64,000 nt of DNA, from the NCBI RefSeq assembly GCF_949628215.1, contig NC_134283.1:12585638-12649637 (forward strand), given 5' to 3'. Positions 1-13,000 of this stretch are shown piece by piece. The notes under the pieces are model-generated. The model was not told where the DNA came from and ran no database searches. It was given only the letters and a program-made list of their open reading frames with translations. A program made the translations under genes and the position numbers. Position 1 is the stretch's first letter; each line of letters opens with the position of its first letter. The DNA comes from Phalacrocorax aristotelis (Eukaryota; Chordata; Aves; Suliformes; Phalacrocoracidae).

Positions 1-1250
1 GAGCCCGGGCGGGCAGCGGGGAACGCCAGAGGGCAGGCGGCATTGCCTCCCGCCTGCTACTGCCGCGCTGTAGGCGAACAGCGGCGGCTGGCTCCGCACC
101 GCGCTGACCGGCAGCCAGTGCTTCCAGCGGCGGTCGCCGCCTCTTGAAAGGCGCCGAACACCGAGGAGGGAGAAGGAAAAAAAAAAAAACAGGCGAAGGA
201 CAAAGCTGTGGGGAGTGAAAGGCGGGCAGCTGCCCTGCCGTGCCGTCCCGCCGCCACTCGGGTGGAACTGGCCCCGGCACGGTCACATGGCGCCGCCCGG
301 GGAGCGCCGCGGTGGCGGGCGCCGCCCGGCCCGGCCCTATAAGGACTGGCAGGCTCCGCCTCTGCCGGCTGCGACCCCGCGGCGCCCGCCTGGCTCCTGC
401 TCGCTCCCCGCCGGCGCCCGGCCATTGGTTTCCTGCGGCGCCGCCGCCGCGCCGGGCCCGCCCTGGATCCCGGTAGGGTTCAGCTGAGGCGTGGAGCGGC
501 TGCGGGGGGGGGGGGGGGGTGTCGGGCGGGCGCCGGCGGCTCCCTGCGGCCGCGGAGGAACGGGGACGATGTTGTCGGTGTAAGTAGCGCTCCCACCTCG
601 GGCGGCCCCGGCCCTGCGGCGGGAGGGTGGCTCCCCGCGGCGCCAGCGGGCGACCAGCTCTGGGGAGCGGTTTGGCCCGCCGCTGGGGTGGTCCCGGCGG
701 TGCCTCCCCTTCCCCTCCACCCCCGCCCCGGTGTGACGGGGAGTGGGGGGTGGGGCGGCAGGGCGCGCGCGCCCTCGCGTGCCGCGCGGCGGGAGCGGCT
801 CGGCCGCGGCCTGGGCTCCGCCGTGCCCTCCCCTGCCCTGCCCGCTCCCGCCGCACGGATGGGCGGCGCTTGTCAGTGTCCGCGGTCCCGCTGGCACCTG
901 CCTCCCGTCCCGCTCCTTCACCGTGCTGAAGCGATAGGAACGTCCGAGAACGTTGTTGAACTTCGTTTAACCCCAGCTACGCGGGTTGTTTACGTGAGAG
1001 CAGTGCTGTCGGGCTCCCGCCGGACTTGGCGGTGCAGCGGGTGTCGCAGGCACCTCAGGGCGGTGCACGCCAGAGGACAACACGAGTCCTCTCCTCTTTC
1101 GCACGGGGCGTGTAAGGCGGCCGATGGGAGGTGCCGGTGTGGCATCCGGAATGCCTGCAGTTCGCTCGAGTCTAGCAGTCGTACGTCAGAACGCGCAGGG
1201 AACACGCCAGTGCCTCCCTAACAGACGCGATGCTTCACAGACCACTTCGT
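1..1250. promoter_or_regulatory. ANKRD27: CpG-island promoter of ANKRD27
   Basis: The first 1.2 kb is very GC- and CpG-rich and drops to ordinary AT-rich DNA after about 1250. It holds a TATA-like TATAAGG at 338-344, an inverted CCAAT box (CCATTGG) at 422-428 and a run of 16 G at 504-519, ahead of a consensus splice donor at 580. This is what is expected of a broad housekeeping promoter. The exact start site cannot be read from sequence. In human, RGS9BP starts head-to-head with ANKRD27 (from memory), so this island may fire in both directions, but I find no RGS9BP coding sequence inside the window. Long open frames on both strands here are GC-rich artefacts. Confidence 0.75.
440..579 (+). 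other. ANKRD27: ANKRD27 noncoding exon 1 (5' UTR), start approximate
   Basis: The exon end is set by a strong donor, GGT|GTAAGTAG, with GT at 580-581. The 5' edge is a guess downstream of the CCAAT box. The exon would contain the G16 run and an ATG at 569-571 that opens a short upstream reading frame. Joining it to exon 2 at 9903 is inferred from the usual ANKRD27 structure (noncoding exon 1, start codon in exon 2). No transcript data are available here. Confidence 0.55.
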
Positions 1251-4200
1251 GATTGTGCTGGAGTACAGCGTCACGATTAGCGATGGGCACTAGGCCGTGT
1301 TCATATGTACACCTGAACCCTCTAGAAGAATGGAATCAATGATGTTGAGTGCTACGCAGTAAACTAAACTGTGTTGTCTCTGGCATGTGATGTGTCTTTG
1401 CCAAAATGGACTCCTAGAGAACTTGCTTGTCATAACATAACATGCTACTACAAATACCTCAATGTTTGTAGGTAACTGAGTGGTTTTCTGATGCTATAGT
1501 AACTTGAAAAAGATGTGAAGACATACTCCTGTGAGAAGGTGGAGCATGACCCTTCCCCATATCGTGCCAGCCGTGTAGTGTGGTGTGTGCTGTGAGCGAG
1601 GTAACTTGCTATGAGGAGCAGAGTCCAGGCAGACCAGCTTTTTGGTGCCGAGTCCAGCCTAAAGAGTCTTGTCTGGATTGTGTCCTTCTGGATCTTGGTA
1701 GCTTGGGCTCTTCTGTTTTTTGTTGTTCTGCCTTAGAATTAGGGCCAAAATTAAGCCACAAATAGCTTCTACTGCAGGTTGCCACCTGTGGAAGAAACTG
1801 CCTTCTGACTTGTAGATTGCCAGGTTACTGCAGAGTAGTGCTCTACCAACTATCAATTTGTATGTTGGTAGCCTAGAAGCAGCAAATCAATAATGCCTGT
1901 TTCCTTGTAGGAATAGAGAAACACAGGATGGTTTTCACCTGATAAGTGAAGTCTTAGAATTGCTTAATCATTGTCAGATGGAAAAGGGATTAGCTCTGGG
2001 TTTGAATCTGGAGTCCTAGGTGACTTGTATAATTTAGTTAGAAGTAAGCTTAACACTCATGTTTGTGTGTGTAGTAGCTGTGCTTAAAGTCTGCCACATA
2101 TCACTAAAGTTACTGTTCATTGTGGCATGTCAGAATCTTGAAACTGCTTCTCTGAAAGTAGCTGGGAAGGGGAGGGAGAGGGGGTATTGTTTCACGAACT
2201 TGCGACTGCTTAAACCTGAAGGTGACAGCAGTTGTAATCTGTATCCGATAATGGCTAAATACACCTTGAGGTGTGTCATGTGGGAAGAAAGAGTCTGTTA
2301 TTAGATTAGTTCTAAATTAAGTTCTGCTGCATTCAATTATCCAATACAGGTAGAATGTGGAAACTCTTAAAATTCAGCTGTAGTTTGTCAGACAGGCATG
2401 ATGTTCTGAACATCCAAATCTTGATACTGCTTTCAAGCAAGAGGCTGACTAGCCAAAATATTGTCCTGGGAAAGCTATTCGGATGCTGGCTTCAGTTCCC
2501 TTGTGTTTTTCTGGGTGGTCTGTGCTGGGTCTGACCCTGCATAGTTTGCTTCTTTACAGACTTGCTGCTAGTCTTGGAGTTGATACCAGCCTTTTGCGAT
2601 CTGCTGTGAACAGCGGTGGTCTGTAACACTGTAGTCAAGAAATGGCGTTACCGCCTGTGACCCACGCATCAGCAATACATTGTTCAGGCCCACTGCACCC
2701 TCGGCGCACAGTTTGGGGAGTTATACCACTGTCTTGCTTCAGTAACTAAAGGATCAAAATAACTGGCTTAAGTAAAACACTGTTCATCCATGTATTTCCT
2801 TAATTTTTGTTCCTCTCCTCCAAAAACGTGCACGTGCTGATAACCCTGCAAGCCTGAGGAGGTGCCCTTAAATATAGCTCACTAATATTTGGAGGAGCAT
2901 CCTTGTTTGAGAAGCTGCTTTGGAAACTTTGCACTTTCTGTTAATGTTTTGCTCTAAGCATGTTCCTTGTAGTTGTTTACGTGGTTCACTGATCAGCGCA
3001 CTCTGCACTCTGTTCCAGGGCTTGCTTGTGAATAGCTCTGGGCTCCCCATCTGAGAATTTAATGCAGCTTTAATAGTGGTAAGCCAAAGAATGAAAATTC
3101 TTTGCAGCTACTCTGGTGGATTTCTAAACCTGCAAGAACTGAGAATTGGGAATCTGGTCTGTATTGTGCTGTGAAGAAGAGAACGCAGCTTGTTCCTAAT
3201 ACTCGCTTAATGAGAAGTAAGCTTATCTCAAAAATCAGTGGAAATGACTTGATAAAAGTGGGAAGCTTGCCTGGTGAAGGATAAGCCACTCATGTTAAAA
3301 CGTACTTTCTCTGGAGGAAAGAAGTAGTGACTGTGGAGGGTCAAGCCAGTATGTTCTTCAAGTCTGAGACAAATAAGAATGTGTCCACATCAAACTACAG
3401 TGCAAATACACTGCTAAAATACAAAGGGTGAACGTTCTTACTACTTTGTAAGAACGGGCTCAGTTGTGGAGTTCATAATGAAAAGTTGCATGAGGAACTG
3501 GTAGAAATGGGTCTGTGCAGTACTCACTCCCCTGTTGCTGGCAGGTGTTGTAGGGTCTCTAGGGGAGGTGTGTCTGAGAAGGGTGGGAGCAGTGGTAGGA
3601 GAGCCAGAGCTGTTAGGCCCAAAAAGGGCCTTGGGGAGTGTTGGGCAGAGACAAAACCAAAATCATGACATCCTATGCCAGCTCTTAACCCTTCACTGGA
3701 AGAAATGTGTGTCTGAAGGGGAGATTCTGAGAGAAAAGAGCAACTTCCTGCTGATCCTTCCTTCTCAGACCCTGTTCCATTGGTGTCAGACTGGTGGTCT
3801 GGGATCATAAACCTTAGTTTTATCTTGGTTGCTAGGAAGCCTTGAGCTGACTGATGCAAATTCACCACTCTATAATCTGATATTTCAGAGGTGTTCTGAC
3901 ATACTTCACTTTCACAAAATCAATACAAGCTGCAGCTGAACCTAAAAGGGGGAGGAACAGATTGTTTCCTCCTTTACTCTGTTGTGGTGAGCAAGGTGCA
4001 CTGGAATATGTCTCAGCTCTTTTTCATAAGGTGCTCAGTGTTTGTATCTTAGGGTAGGGAGTAAGGTTTCTGGTGAGCTCAGAAACAGAGAAAGGATCTT
4101 TTTTTATTTTGAGATGAATGCTGATTTGATGGCTCAAGTCCAGATGGTAATCTTTGCCTGGAAGTGGGGTAAATATGAGGAGTAATGGTGCAGGTAAAAT

Positions 4201-7200
4201 AGTGGCTGAAGTGGTAACTAGGCTTATTTGGACTGAGACTAGTTAAATTCTATTGTTAGATTCTTGTTTGCTTCAAGTGCTTTAAGATATGCTTAGCTTC
4301 AGCTGTTCTTGCTAACAAGTGGTGGTCTTAAAGGGGGGGGAAGCAGTCTTGTTTAAGAAAAAAAAGGTCATTTAGAACTGGGGAACAATTGCTTCCTCTC
4401 ATTTTTTTTTTCTGCAGAGCTCTGTAGTTTGGTGTGATAAATACACATACAAACTATCAGAAAAATTGATGCCTGCTACTCTGACCTCAGTATCTTTTAG
4501 TTAATAAGTTGCTGCTTGTTCTGATTTTTCTCATTTTGAGCCTTTCAGCAAGTGGTATTCTGGTTACTGGTTTACTAAGCCTTACTTCTTACTGTTGTAG
4601 AGTCTGCAAGCTAAGATGAAATTGATGTTGTCATGTGAAGCTAAGGAGGAGTGAAACTTCACAGTATTACCATGCAAGTAAAATTCAGTGGATTTTTGCT
4701 GCTTGAACATGACATGCTAATGGATCTAGTCTTGAAGATTTTGGAGAACATGTCGTTCTGCTTCTTTGTAGCTGGACATTTTTGGAGATGACACTGATGT
4801 ACTTGGTGTTATCATTCCAGTGTAATATCCTAACTTGCTTTCCTGAAGAGATTTCTGGTTACTGAATGAAGCTGCTAATTTTTACCAACTTTGGTAGCTG
4901 TTTACTGCCTTTGCTGTGCCAAAGTAATATTAAACTATGTTGGTTAGGCCTTTAATAGTGGTATAGCAGGACATTCAGAAGATGTCGTGCCTAATAGAGT
5001 TAATAGTTGTATAACTTGAATGTGGACATGTCATTGTGTTTGCATTGTTAATGGGAAGTTGTATCTTCTGCTTTCATGGGTGTTTTTCTGAGCTTCAAAG
5101 TGCTTACTAAAAGGAACCGAAACCTGATAGGTCTGTAAAAGGTACCTTGCTTGATAATCTCTAAAGGAAAACACTGTCAATGACAAAATAAATGGTCATA
5201 GTTAAATCCTACTCATTTTTTTTTTTTTTTCATTACCAAGGGTCATAAGACTTCATTTCCAGTGTTCTGGAGAAAACAGTGATGTGCTTGGATCCCATGG
5301 TATGTTTTCACTTTAGCTATCCCTTTGTACCATTAGTTGTATCATTAGAATTACCACTCTGCTCTTAATCTAGAGAGGATTTGGCTGTTTTAAGGTTATG
5401 ATTATGGCTTTTAAAAACAGTAACACAATGCTTATTAGATTCTCTAATCAGCCAGCTTCTGTTTTCCAGCAATTTGAGCTATTTCTGTTTTACAGACACA
5501 AAGCCACACAGTTAAGTGATTCTATTTAAACCTTTTATGTAACATTAGTACTTGTGTATTGCTTTACAGCTCAGCATGATAGAATTTAATAAACTTCATA
5601 GTGATTATGGCTTATGACAATTTTTAGTGGCCTTTCTGTTAAGCATTAAACAGTTCTGGTAATGTATATAAGGCTTTGTAGATTTCCTGGTTTTGTAATG
5701 TTAGTAAATCTAAAGCTGTGCAAGGTGCAACTAGAAGAATAAGTCTGTATTCCCCCTGATGCCCATGCCTTCCCCCTCCCCCCCAAGTTAAATTAGGTTG
5801 AAGTTGGATGTTGTTTTCTGCCAACAAACTCTCAGTGGAGTGTTCTAATGCGTTCCTATAACTACAGCAATGCATTAGCCAGTATTTTCAGATGCATTTA
5901 ACTTTTGGGGTGGAAGGAAATTGACTTAATGACAAAAATGCCTGAGCCAAAATTTGAGGAAGCTTTAACATACTCTTTTGATTCTGTAGCCTTAATCTAT
6001 TTAAATTTAGTGTAAAGTCCTTTGTTCTTCTGTAATGAAACTGTAGATAGTTTATACACCCACACTTCTGTCTCTGAAGAATGCTGTGGATAGGTGAAGG
6101 AGGCCTGAGTGAATATAGTAACTTAACTATTTCAGTTAAGTATTCTACCCATTCTTTTTCATGCCGCATTTTAATCGGATATGATAGATACCCACTAATG
6201 TAGCTCTGAGCAGATGCGGGGGTAAGGGGGAGAGAAAAGGGAAGGAAATTCAGAATTGTGATTCTCAAAACAGTACTAATTTGGCTAGTTGTGGTTATTT
6301 CCTGCTGTGTGGGAACATGTGTGTGGTGCGGAGTTCAGAGTTTGCAGTCTGCTTCTGCTCATGGTGGGTGACAAATACTCCTATGAACTAAAGTTTCAGC
6401 TTCCTTCTTGGGGTGCAGCATTTTGATGGCATCTTAGGTGCATCACAGTAGCTAAAGTGCCAGAATTCCATGTTTGAATGCAGTTTCATTCCATTTCTTG
6501 CTGGAGCTCTCAAGTGTGGTTCAACCTTGTCAGTAGTCCGGTAGTAAAAGAATCTACATGGCTGCCGCTAAGTGTTTTAAAACTAGTTATTTGTGGTGTG
6601 TAACTCGTGAACCAGGAACTGAAGAGTATAATTTCAAGCTCTTCTCATGATGATCTGTCAACTGAAAAGATTCTTAAAGTATTCTAGTTGCTTGTGGTTT
6701 TTTTCAGGGGCAGAAAATTATTTAAGAGCTACATCAGTTGTATAGACAGCAAGCTTCATAAGGTCATGTTTTCTGTGGGAGCTCACCTCCTCCCATAAGT
6801 CTCTTCTACCTGTTTTGCCAGGGAATTAAATGTTGTTCTTAATTTCTTTCTGGACACAACTTATCAGTCTCTTTTTTTTGATGGTGAAATATGGGTCTCT
6901 GGATGAGGAGGATTTGTGTAATGTGTTCTCCTTCCTGTAATAGGAAGGGGGAGAGTCTTTGGTCTTAAAGATTTGTTAAGCTGAAGAAGTGGCAACTTAG
7001 CTATAGCAATTGGAAATGCTTGTGCACTGCAGTTTTGTCTCTGCAGTCTCATGCTTGGTTGCTGCCTTGTGTCAATGTGCTCTTTTCCCTGACACAGTAC
7101 ATGGCACGCTAATATTTTCTCCATCACTGTCTTGGGGAGGGTCATAGCAGTCTCATCGACCACTTAACCAGATGTTGAACATGAATTCACCAAATAAAAA

Positions 7201-9902
7201 GGCAGATGAAGGTGCCTCAGTGGGCCAGCTACACTAATAAAAGCTTTATTTGGAAAGTGCCTTTAGAGACGATATAATCTAGCCTCACTCTGTCCATTAT
7301 AATCTCTAGTAGAGATTTGTCTAACAGGTTCTTAAAGATTTACAACATGATAGCTTTGCCGAGCAATCTAAAGCATGGCTTTATCTTCCCTTCTGAAAGG
7401 TGTCTCTGATCTGTAATCTGAGTCTGGTTTTTTTGGCTAAGGTCTATTTCTTTTACTGATATGGAAAAAATGCCCTTCACTGAGAGATTGATCATCTCAG
7501 GAAAGAAATTCTTACCTGTTTCATGCAGTTCCTTCAGCATAAAAAACACCTTTGCATTTCATGTTTTGGATCCTGCTTCCAGGACTTTTGCCTTTCTCAC
7601 TTCAGAGTCTCCTCCAGTCTGTTCATCTCCTCTGAAGTGCAGCACCCAAAAGAGGATGTAGGACTCCAAGCTAAGTCTTGCCATGGCAGACTCTTTTGCA
7701 GGCTGCACATATGTGTACATATAGCCATTTGGTGCTTGACTTATGAATCAGTGACAACTTATTATATATAATGTTTGGACTGTAATCTGCAGTCATTTAA
7801 GATCTTACTCAGAATTGTGGCCTTGCCAGTTGTTCAATAGGCAGGGTTGGTTTTTTTGTAGTTAACTAATCCTGCATTTTAAGATCTGTTGTAGCCCTGA
7901 TATTCTATAGATCAGTGAGTTATCTGTGTTCCTGCAGCAGACCTGCCATGGAGCTTGTGTTGTCTTTTCTCCTTCCCCTACCACTGGCTGAGGAAGCCTG
8001 CAGCTTGAACTGGGATTGCAGCTGCCTGCCAGGAAGTGTTTATAGCAATCATCAGCTGTGGAATTACTGGTGATAATCCTGTTTATCAAGGCACTGTGGT
8101 AGGACAAATCTTGTGCAAAGCTGTACTACTTCTAGGTTTGAAGTAATGTAATTACTGATCTTGGCTAGTCTTTTGAAGGTGTCAGTAAGCAAACATTTTT
8201 GTCCCCTTGGAGTAAGCAAACTTCAGATCTGTGCTCCAAACAACAATGTTTTGGGACTGCTGAATTAGCCTTCTTTCATGGAAGCTCTTAGTTTTATTGT
8301 ATGTTTTGAAAGTGGATGAACCATTTTATCTGGAACTTAACAACTCTGAGGCAGTTATCTTCTGCTGCCAAACTTCAGTGGTTTAGGCTGAGGTTGTCCA
8401 AGCTGGAGGTAACTGGTGATAACTTTATAGTGGAAATGGTTTACCGCTTTAGCTGATCATGTTTGTGTTTAGCTCTCCTTGTGCCCAGTTATAAGGAGGG
8501 ACCAGACTGTAGATCATCTAACAAACTATGGATCAGTTAACAGTATAGCTGAAACTGCAAGGCTATCTAAAAATCTGTGGGAGTTGGGTGTAGGTTCTTC
8601 TCATGTGTTAAACTGCCATACAATGGTTTCATGCCACTTCCATGATCTATGGAGAAAGGCATTTTTTGTACCAGTAGAGTATTAGGTAGTAAGATATTCA
8701 AGTGCTACAAAAAAGGCATAAGAAGCTCACACTGAGCAAATAATACGCTAGGAATAATTCTACATTTGAGAAAACAGGGGAATGCTGATTGTGGAAGGGC
8801 GACTTGCTCAAATTCTGCTGCTGTTCTCACCCTCTCCTAAGACACGTAGCTGAAATTGCATGAGGAAACTATGCAGCTTCTGTTGATTGGTGAGGGGAAA
8901 AGACATAGAACAGGGTAGTTAATTAAGCACTTGTAAGCCTGTTAATCTCAATTCTTCTGAATAAAATAATTCTTAAGTTAGTCCAGATGGGACCTATTAA
9001 GGTTTTTTCAGCTCTTATTTCTAGGATGTATCATAGATTTTTATGGAGAATTAGAATTGAGGAAGCAAGCAGTTGAGGGTCTAGTGCCTCTGGAGATCAT
9101 CTTTTCCCTGTGACACACCTAGTGATAGCTTTTTCTAATGCCTACGGGTTGGGGTTTCTGTCTTCAGTCAATCTTTTGCTCACTGTTTTGCCAAATGTTC
9201 TGCATCAGCCTGACCTCAGATCACTGAGACTTTTTCCATGGAGGTAGAGATGACCACAAATGATGCATTTCACAGTGACTTTTTAATTATGACATGGATC
9301 TTCATATCGCCTTGGGGTGGTACTTTCCATGAAAAGTTGAGGATTGCCTTACACAAGGATTTCTGTTACACTCTCTGGGTGTCTTATTGATGTGTGTCAG
9401 TCAGTAATCCTTAAACAGGTGGGTCTTAAGACTTACATGAGCATACTGCAAAAGCATCAATGTCCTGTCACGCAGTAGAATCTGCTATAAAGAAGCTGCT
9501 AATTCATGTTCATTGGCTTGTTTTAGACCTTACCAGTGCAAGTTAGTTTGTATATCAAAATGGTAATGATGTAGATCTTAACTTCTTGCCTCCTCTCCTA
9601 AATTTTGTCCAGACATAGCATGTGTTGTTAGACACTGACACCTGGAAGGCCTAAGAAGACATGAGAATAACTATGTAATTGGAAATGTATATCCTTGGAA
9701 AATCTTTCTGGATAACTTCTGAGTAACTATAGTTACCTCCTTATTAGTTAAGCATGCTGTTGGCTGCTCACATCAAGACCTGAAACTGCTTTTGCTGTTT
9801 AGACAAGAGGAATCAAACTGCCCCCTAAGTATTCCCAAATATTATGCTTCAACAGATACCATGTATGTATGATACATTAACCGTTCTCCATATGTATTTT
9901 AG
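580..9902 (+). other. ANKRD27: ANKRD27 intron 1
   Basis: A 9.3-kb intron between the noncoding first exon and the exon with the start codon. After the CpG island fades at about 1250 it is ordinary AT-rich intron DNA with short homopolymer runs. The only structured element I recognise is an old CR1/L3-like remnant at about 7240-7720. Small open frames in it show no recognisable protein. Confidence 0.6.
7240..7720 (-). mobile_element. Ancient CR1/L3-like LINE 3'-end remnant
   Basis: Read on the + strand, this stretch follows the order of an inverted CR1-type 3' region at low identity. It has a degraded 'ggacctt..agagatcatctagtcc' block near 7255-7290, 'gtctaacaggttcttaaa' at about 7319, and near 7610-7690 the 'ccagtctgttcatctcctc..aagtgcagcaccca..' block, which parallels the 'ccagcctgtccacatcc..gtgcccagaac' block of younger CR1 copies. 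It is heavily mutated with no open frame. The family assignment is by eye and could be another CR1-clade LINE. Confidence 0.45.
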
Positions 9903-10033
9903 AAAATCTGCTTGGAATATCTGAAGTCCATATGGCTATGTATGATGAAGATATCTTGAAAAATCCCTTTTATTTGGCCATTCAGAAGCGGCGTCCTGAT
10001 CTATGTAGCAAAGTTGCAGAACTCCATGGTATT
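9903..10033 (+). CDS. ANKRD27: ANKRD27 exon 2 (start codon; residues 1-34)
   Basis: The acceptor TTTTAG ends at 9902 and the donor GTAAGT begins at 10034. Coding starts at ATG 9932; 9903-9931 is 5' UTR. It encodes [18 protein letters not shown] and the following [16 protein letters not shown], close to the human N-terminus. A second in-frame ATG (codon 3, 9938) has the better Kozak context: G at -3, versus C at -3 for the first. Confidence 0.93.
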
Positions 10034-13000
10034 GTAAGTATAAAAAAGTATGTTTAAAAGCTTTTATTAAATAGTAGGTATGTGTATTTAAATCATATAC
10101 ATGCTATGACATGTATAAAGATTTGTGCAAGCCTACAAAATCTGGGAGTGAACCAGAGCAACTTTTAGTTTCAGTTGCTTGTTATTTACTGATACAGACC
10201 TCTTGATATATTGCATAGTAGTAAAAGGTCAAAGTTAGTGTTGTTTCTAAACTTTACAACAGAAAGCTTATTTTCTTTGCTATGAACTAAAGTTATGTGT
10301 TCTCCCATTTGTAACTTAAAATGGGATTGACCTTTTGAAATCTCTGGTGGACAGACAATCACTCATTTCTGACAGCATTTTACATAGCAAAATAAAACCA
10401 TTAAACTGAGCTGGAATAAAAACTCCAGTCCTTAAGACTTCTAATCTGGGTATTCTGCAGTTAGTCTTCATCCAAAATTAAGTGTGTGGAGACTTCATTA
10501 GACTTGCGGGTTATTGTTACCAGAGAACAAAATAAAGCCTTAAATTGGACAGGGTTCTTACGATTGTGTATTCCTTAAGGTAGTGATGTGATCAGTTGAA
10601 ATGCTAAAATCTGTTCATCAGTCCTGTCTGTATTTTAACACCTTATCTGAAAGTAGAGTAGCAAAAGAACCACTTGCTTCATGCTTCTCTTCCTTGACCA
10701 TGAGATGTATTTTTCAGCATGTATGCAGTGTTATATTAATAATGTGTTGCTTCCTAATTAAGAATTTGTCTCAAACTGCCAATCTGTGGTGTGCAGTAAA
10801 CCCAAGATGTTTCTAACTTTATATTTTTTTTTTTCTTCTTTCTGGCAGATTTTCATTTTACTTTGAAAATTTACTTCATTCTTACTAGCTGCCTAATTTC
10901 AAGTCATTCAGGTGACTGGTGCTAAGTAATTTAAGATTTAATCTTAATCTCCTTCTCTTAGTATTGTTTGCTTCAGCAACACCTGTCATGCTTTTCCAGA
11001 TAAGTCACTAAATAAAACTTCTGGGTTATTCACCGGACTATATGTCTATCAATGGCCTTTCCTTTTTATTTAAACAAAAGCACCTGTAGTTGCTATGCAT
11101 TTGCTAGTGAATGTTTATAAGCAGATTAAATTGCTTACCTCTAAAGGGCAAAAGCTATTGGTGTTTATTTGGTGATACATGGTATTTCTCCCTAAAGTAT
11201 GATCAAACTTTTTTAGGTGTTAGTTCCATGCAAAGGAAGCCTTTCAAGCAACAGTCTTTCTACCTGCCAGTTTGAATCTTATGTTCTGAAGCCGCTAGAA
11301 GAAAATTTTCAGACCTTAAATGGAAAGGTATTTGTTTTGATATCTGAATGTAGCTTGGGGACACTCCAATAAATGATTCACTGCAGTTGATGACTGATAG
11401 TGTGAACTAATGGTTACAGGAGAAGTAGCTAGGAGTTAGAGCTACCTAGCAAAAGTAGTATGTTGCCCATCTAAAACAGAGTTCTTAGGGATACACTGCT
11501 TTCTAGCAAAAGCTGTATTTTGGCATGTACACAAGAACAGTTGTCCTGTTCAGATGGTAACACTGCCTCTGATTTCAACTTACCACTTTGGTGAAGCAAC
11601 TTCATCAATTTATGTGTTTTGTGGCTGTTGGGCGTTCTGTTGTGCGGCAGAAGAGCCTTTATCACTTAGTTAAGAACTGTCTCTCCAGCTTTCAGGCAGA
11701 TAGTAGCCTGTCTATATTTTATGCAGATACAAGTTCACCAAGGCTTAAGACAAAATTATGATGGTATCGAGTTTTATCTGAGGCCTGATGTATTAATTCA
11801 GCTCAGTAAGTAGAGTAGAACCTGACTAATGTAGCAGCAAGCCATGATAACCAGTGCTAACACTGCATAAGAATTTTTTTTCCACTTGTAATTTTGTAGT
11901 ACAGTCTGAGATCTTGCACCTGTTTGCAGGCTATCATCTAGATCTTCCTACTGCAGATAGTCTCACTGGAGTTGCTTCAGAAGATAAAGCTGAGCATGAG
12001 AAATGTAGACAAGATGCGTGCTGTTTTTCTGAAGCTGGACTTAAACCAACTTAGAACTGGGGCCTTCAGTTTCCCATCTACTAGAAGTGCTCTAAAATCT
12101 GTGAATAGTCACTCAGACTTTGGATATTGTCTGAAACCTCCACTAGTAATAGACTTGTAAAGGAAGTAGGTATAAGGAAGTTTTAGCTAGTTGTAGGCTG
12201 AAGGAGTCTGTTTCATTGTTTTCATATTCTCATGCTGTGTAATCTCTTGCATCTGGGGCTTTCTTGTCTTGCAAGATTCTCTTCTTTCCCCGGAAATGTA
12301 ACTACACAATGCAGAAGCCAGAGTGTAACTTACTTCTAGTGTAATTTTACACTTGATCTGGTTTTTGTTTTGTTTCAGGAGATCTTCATACAGGGAAACC
12401 TCATCATCTTAGGAACTGGCTTTAATTATCATCTCTCAGTACCTGTTCTTTTTGAGGAAACATTCTACAATGAAAAAGAAGAAAGCTTTAGTATATTATG
12501 CATAGCTCATCCATTGGAAAAAACAGAAAGCTCAGGTATGTATTGAAGTGTTAACTTGGTAGTATTGTTTGCACAGTGAGCGAATTAGTATGTTTGATAT
12601 GTTTAATATATTTCATTCATTCTGAAAAGCATTGGGTTGGTTGAAAGCTCTTGGCATTTATTAGCCCGCTGGGGTGGATGTTGATATGCTGCGGGAGAGA
12701 AACATTAGGTTGCTGCCAGGCAAACTTAATTCTGTAGGGTCTATGCCCCAGTCCCAGCACTAAAAATCTTCTGTGGAATACTTGATCAGCATAATTTATT
12801 TAGCAATGCTCAGTTTAGTGCTGACTGCTTAAAGGGATTTAGTCTTAAATGTGCCATGACTTGAGATGCAAGGTGGATGCGCAAAATACTGGAGAGGTAC
12901 TCTTTCATGACCGCCTCATCAGTGGTTAGAGGTTGTATAGCATAGCTCTGTAGAGGCTCTTCTGGTGGTCTGTCTCATTAAGTTGAACGTGTTCATTTTT

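Noticed and set aside
1..425. RGS9BP on the - strand at the window start
   Set aside because: Expected nearby from human synteny, but no frame here resembles RGS9BP; it probably lies outside the window.
57..1221. Long open frames on both strands in the first CpG island
   Set aside because: All are Pro/Arg/Ala/Gly-rich GC artefacts, overlap each other on both strands and have no recognisable domain.
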